A stretch of DNA of 64,000 nt, from NCBI GenBank assembly GCA_021604005.1, contig BQIV01000009.1, positions 1 to 64,000 of the forward strand, given 5' to 3'. Position numbers and translations under genes: made by a program. This DNA comes from Nitrospirales bacterium. Its GTDB lineage: Bacteria; Nitrospirota; Nitrospiria; Nitrospirales; UBA8639. This document shows, one piece after another, positions 61,814 to 64,000 of this stretch. Below the pieces are notes generated by a model, which worked only from the letters and a program-made list of their open reading frames with translations, was not told the DNA's origin and searched no databases. The first letter of the stretch is position 1; the number at the start of each line of letters is the position of its first letter.

Positions 61814-62197
61814 TTGGCTGGCTTTGACCTATTCATCGAATACCTAGACAGTTACTCCGCAGTTCTGATTTTTATTGTCATTGCCCTTGGCTTTGGCGTC
61901 GTGACCCTTGTCTTGTCCTATTTGGTCCAGCCCAAATACCCGGAAACGGAAAAACTCAGCACCTATGAATGCGGCAGCGAACCCTTTTCTGACTCTCGCA
62001 TGCCGTTTCCCGTTCGTTATTATGTTATTGCCATGCTCTTCGTGATTTTTGACATCGAGGTTATTTTCCTCTATCCCTGGGCAATAACATTTAATCAAAC
62101 CGGGTTGATTGGGTTTATTGAAATGATGATTTTCATCGGGCTGTTTGTCGTAGCCTACGTCTATGCCTGGAGAAAAGGGGCACTGGAATGGGATTAG
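61814..62197 (+). CDS. nuoA: NADH-quinone oxidoreductase subunit A
   Basis: A 127-residue three-helix protein. Typical blocks: [59 protein letters not shown] choose TTG 61814, 7 nt after GGAGGT; no ATG is available in the right place, and a TTG at 61793 precedes the ribosome site. NuoA is part of the quinone-end of complex I. It overlaps nuoB by 10 nt. First gene of nuoA-B-C-D. Confidence 0.94.
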   Translation: MAGFDLFIEYLDSYSAVLIFIVIALGFGVVTLVLSYLVQPKYPETEKLSTYECGSEPFSDSRMPFPVRYYVIAMLFVIFDIEVIFLYPWAITFNQTGLIGFIEMMIFIGLFVVAYVYAWRKGALEWD

Positions 62198-62703
62198 TAC
62201 AAATAGGAAAGCCGGATAAAGACGGTGATCTCGGTATCGTCACCTTAACGTTAGAAAAAGCCGTGAATTGGGCTCGAAAAGGCTCTTTGTGGCCCATGAC
62301 CTTTGGCCTTGCCTGCTGTGCAATCGAGATGATCGCGGCCGTGTCGGCCCGATACGATATTGACCGGTATGGCGCCGGGGTATTTCGTGGCTCACCACGA
62401 CAGTCTGACCTGATGATTGTCTCAGGCACCGTCTGTCGTCGCATGGCACCGGTGATCCGAAAGGTCTATGACCAAATGCCCGAACCCAAATATGTCATTT
62501 CCATGGGATCGTGTGCCACCTCCGGCAACATTTACGACAGTTATAGTGTGGTGCAAGGCGTTGATCGCTTTGTGCCTGTGGACATCTATGTCCCAGGTTG
62601 TCCTCCAACTCCAGAAGCCTTATTTGATGGCATTTTGAAACTTCAAGACCGCATCATGCAAAAACGCGTGTTCACCAAACAGCCGGATCAGGTCAAAGTC
62701 TAG
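62188..62703 (+). CDS. nuoB: NADH-quinone oxidoreductase subunit B
   Basis: A 171-residue protein that carries cluster N2. The four Cys ligands are C43 and C44 (GLACCAIEM), C109 (SMGSCATSG) and C138 ([11 protein letters not shown]). A further Cys (GTVCRRMAP) matches the non-ligand site. DLMIVSGT and [27 protein letters not shown] complete the family pattern. It hands electrons to quinone together with NuoD. The ATG overlaps nuoA by 10 nt. nuoC starts about 70 nt later. Confidence 0.97.
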   Translation: MGLVQIGKPDKDGDLGIVTLTLEKAVNWARKGSLWPMTFGLACCAIEMIAAVSARYDIDRYGAGVFRGSPRQSDLMIVSGTVCRRMAPVIRKVYDQMPEPKYVISMGSCATSGNIYDSYSVVQGVDRFVPVDIYVPGCPPTPEALFDGILKLQDRIMQKRVFTKQPDQVKV

Positions 62704-62771
62704 AAGTTAGAGTGAAAAAGGCAAAGTGAAAAGTGCAAAACATCAAAATACAGGAATGACGCCCAACATTC

Positions 62772-63314
62772 GTGTCTTCGGAACAGTATACGCACGACGT
62801 TAGATCACATGAGATTGTCATGCACGCAATAGCCGAACACATACAAGCGAAATTCCCGAATGGCTTTGTCAAAGCTGACGAGTGGCGGGGAGACTTGGCT
62901 ATTACGGTTACACGCGAAGCGCTACACGACGTCTGCCAGTTTCTTCGCGAAGATCCAGCCATGGATTGCGATTACATGGTTCATGTCAGTTCCGTGGACT
63001 GGCCCGACGAAGACGAACGATTTGAAGTCGTCTATGAAGTCCAATCTATTCGAAAGCGGCACCGCGTTCGAATCAAAGCGAGAGTCCCTGAACACGACTG
63101 CATCGTCGACTCAATGGTAGATTTATGGAAAGGCGCTGAGTTTATGGAACGGGAGGTCTTCGATATGATGGGCATTCGTTTCGCAAACCATCCTGATCTT
63201 CGTCGAATTCTCATGCCTGATGACTATCCGGAAGGCTACCCGCTTCGCAAGGATTTCCCTCTCCAAGGAAAAGGCTGGCGTGACACCTTTGATTTCCTGG
63301 ATGATCCGGCATAG
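62772..63314 (+). CDS. nuoC: NADH-quinone oxidoreductase subunit C
   Basis: A 180-residue protein from GTG 62772; ATG 62820 is also possible and would give 164 residues. DEDERFEVVYEVQSIRKRHRVRIKARVPEHD, then IVDSMVDLWKGAEFMEREVFDMMGIRFANHPDLRRILMPDDYPEGYPLRKDFPL is the 30-kDa subunit signature (EREVxDMxGIxFxxHPxLRRILxPxDxxGxPLRKDxP). It is separate from NuoD rather than fused. nuoD follows after a 116-nt gap with a hairpin of the TCGTATCTCGT family. Confidence 0.95.
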   Translation: MSSEQYTHDVRSHEIVMHAIAEHIQAKFPNGFVKADEWRGDLAITVTREALHDVCQFLREDPAMDCDYMVHVSSVDWPDEDERFEVVYEVQSIRKRHRVRIKARVPEHDCIVDSMVDLWKGAEFMEREVFDMMGIRFANHPDLRRILMPDDYPEGYPLRKDFPLQGKGWRDTFDFLDDPA

Positions 63315-63328
63315 GAGTAAAAATGTCT

Positions 63329-63423
63329 CTCGTGAATCGTCTCTCGTATTTCGCATAAAAAGAAAGCATTCGTTAATTTTTTCATAGAGTACAATCGACG
63401 AGAAACGAATCACGAGCAACGAG
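63329..63423. repeat. TCGTATCTCGT-family hairpin between nuoC and nuoD
   Basis: CTCGTGAATCGTCTCTCGT on the left pairs, with three mismatches, with ACGAGAAACGAATCACGAG on the right (about 63329-63347 and 63399-63417). The loop is about 50 bases. It fills the nuoC-nuoD gap, as the related repeat fills the nuoL-nuoM gap. Confidence 0.75.
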
Positions 63424-63430
63424 TTAAGAT

Positions 63431-64000
63431 ATGGCACACCGCATGGAAGACCAACGGGAAACGATCTATAAGGTCGATCCCGAACATCCTGAAACAGAGT
63501 CGCTCCCGACCCTTCGGACCGAAGAGCTTCTTCTGAATATGGGGCCTCAACACCCGAGCACACACGGCGTATTGAAGGTCATCTTGGAGCTTGAAGGTGA
63601 GCGTATCGTCAAATCCACCCCGGTGATGGGCTATTTACATCGTGGCGTGGAAAAGCTAGCGGAAGCTGGAACCTACCATCAATTCATCCCGCATACGGAC
63701 CGGCTGGATTATGTCTGTGCCATGTACAACAACTTCGCCTACTGCCGAGCCGTTGAGAAATTGATGGACATGACGATTCCCGACCGTGCGGAATATCTTC
63801 GAACAATCGTTGCTGAAATTCAACGAATCATTGGGCACTTATTTTGGTTAGGAACGCAGGCTCTCGATATTGGAGCCATGACCGTCTTCTTTTATACATT
63901 TCGTGACCGAGAGATTTTACTCGACTGGTTTGACGAACTCTGTGGAGCGCGGTTGACCACGAGTTGGTACCGGATTGGAGGCGTGGAACGGGACTTTAAC
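63431..64000 (+). CDS. nuoD: NADH-quinone oxidoreductase subunit D, N-terminal part (continues past the window)
   Basis: The frame opens at ATG 63431 and stays open to the window end (190 codons). After about 30 residues it has [68 protein letters not shown] and [48 protein letters not shown], which are the classical 49-kDa/NuoD blocks (HxxxTHG, HRGxEK, DRLDY, IGGV). It forms the quinone site with NuoB. The C-terminal half is not in view, and the following nuo genes are presumably to the right. Confidence 0.96.
   Translation, partial: MAHRMEDQRETIYKVDPEHPETESLPTLRTEELLLNMGPQHPSTHGVLKVILELEGERIVKSTPVMGYLHRGVEKLAEAGTYHQFIPHTDRLDYVCAMYNNFAYCRAVEKLMDMTIPDRAEYLRTIVAEIQRIIGHLFWLGTQALDIGAMTVFFYTFRDREILLDWFDELCGARLTTSWYRIGGVERDFN

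Noticed and set aside
1-64000. CRISPR arrays, rRNA or tRNA genes
   Set aside because: No regularly spaced direct repeats with unique spacers and no cloverleaf-like or rRNA-like stretch was recognised by eye; a tRNA scan was not possible.

Overview
The window reads as chromosomal DNA of an autotrophic, Gram-negative bacterium, most likely a Nitrospira-type nitrite oxidiser (Nitrospirota). This is inferred from gene content, not from a marker-gene search. The main clues are a five-subunit 2-oxoacid:ferredoxin oxidoreductase operon of the Hydrogenobacter/Nitrospira/Leptospirillum type (reductive TCA cycle), a DabA-type inorganic carbon protein beside a SulP transporter, a cation-antiporter/complex I-like membrane operon, and a separate nuoABCD locus. 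LolA, PEP-CTERM, DUF481 and type IV pilus genes indicate an outer membrane.

Layout. 0-4 kb: the end of an IS3-type transposase, then a leftward operon for type IV pilus minor pilins and prepilin peptidase. 4-7.4 kb: a LuxR-type DNA-binding protein, rlmB, cysS and a YqaA/DedA membrane protein. 7.5-11.9 kb: the leftward porB-G-D-E-A operon with a clear terminator. 12-24 kb: leftward housekeeping genes (M23 peptidase, cutA, a lipoprotein, thrH, gph, a membrane-tethered receiver protein, lolA, ftsK, rsmA, cupin, fmt). 24-25.6 kb: rightward yebC-ruvA. 25.6-34 kb is more accessory: hairpin repeats, an orphan HigA antitoxin, a 326-bp non-autonomous insertion element, two exported proteins, and a PepSY/response regulator/histidine kinase operon facing a YgiW-type protein. 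34-51 kb is the inorganic carbon and ion region: periplasmic alpha-carbonic anhydrase, fatty acid desaturase, SulP transporter, DabA, then mnhE-F-G-mbhD/E-mnhB-C-D-nuoL-nuoM. 51-61 kb: two unknown genes, a PriA homologue that has lost its helicase motifs, a broken SWIM-domain gene, a PEP-CTERM protein, two small unknowns and an endonuclease/exonuclease/phosphatase-fold protein. 61.8-64 kb: nuoA-B-C-D, with nuoD running off the window.

The genes suggest a joint scheme. CO2/bicarbonate would be taken up by carbonic anhydrase, SulP and DabA, driven by ion gradients from or through the Mrp/Nuo-like membrane module. Carbon would then be fixed by the ferredoxin-dependent oxidoreductase. These functional links are inferred from proximity.

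Three points stand out. (1) DabA lies between SulP and an Mrp/Nuo hybrid operon, whose NuoL carries three exact-period 27-residue repeats in its C-terminal region. (2) A PriA homologue keeps its zinc site but has lost Walker A, DEEH and the arginine motif. (3) Two families of dispersed intergenic repeats are visible: a ~95-bp MITE-like unit with imperfect terminal inverted repeats, and a TCGTATCTCGT hairpin family concentrated around the membrane-complex genes.
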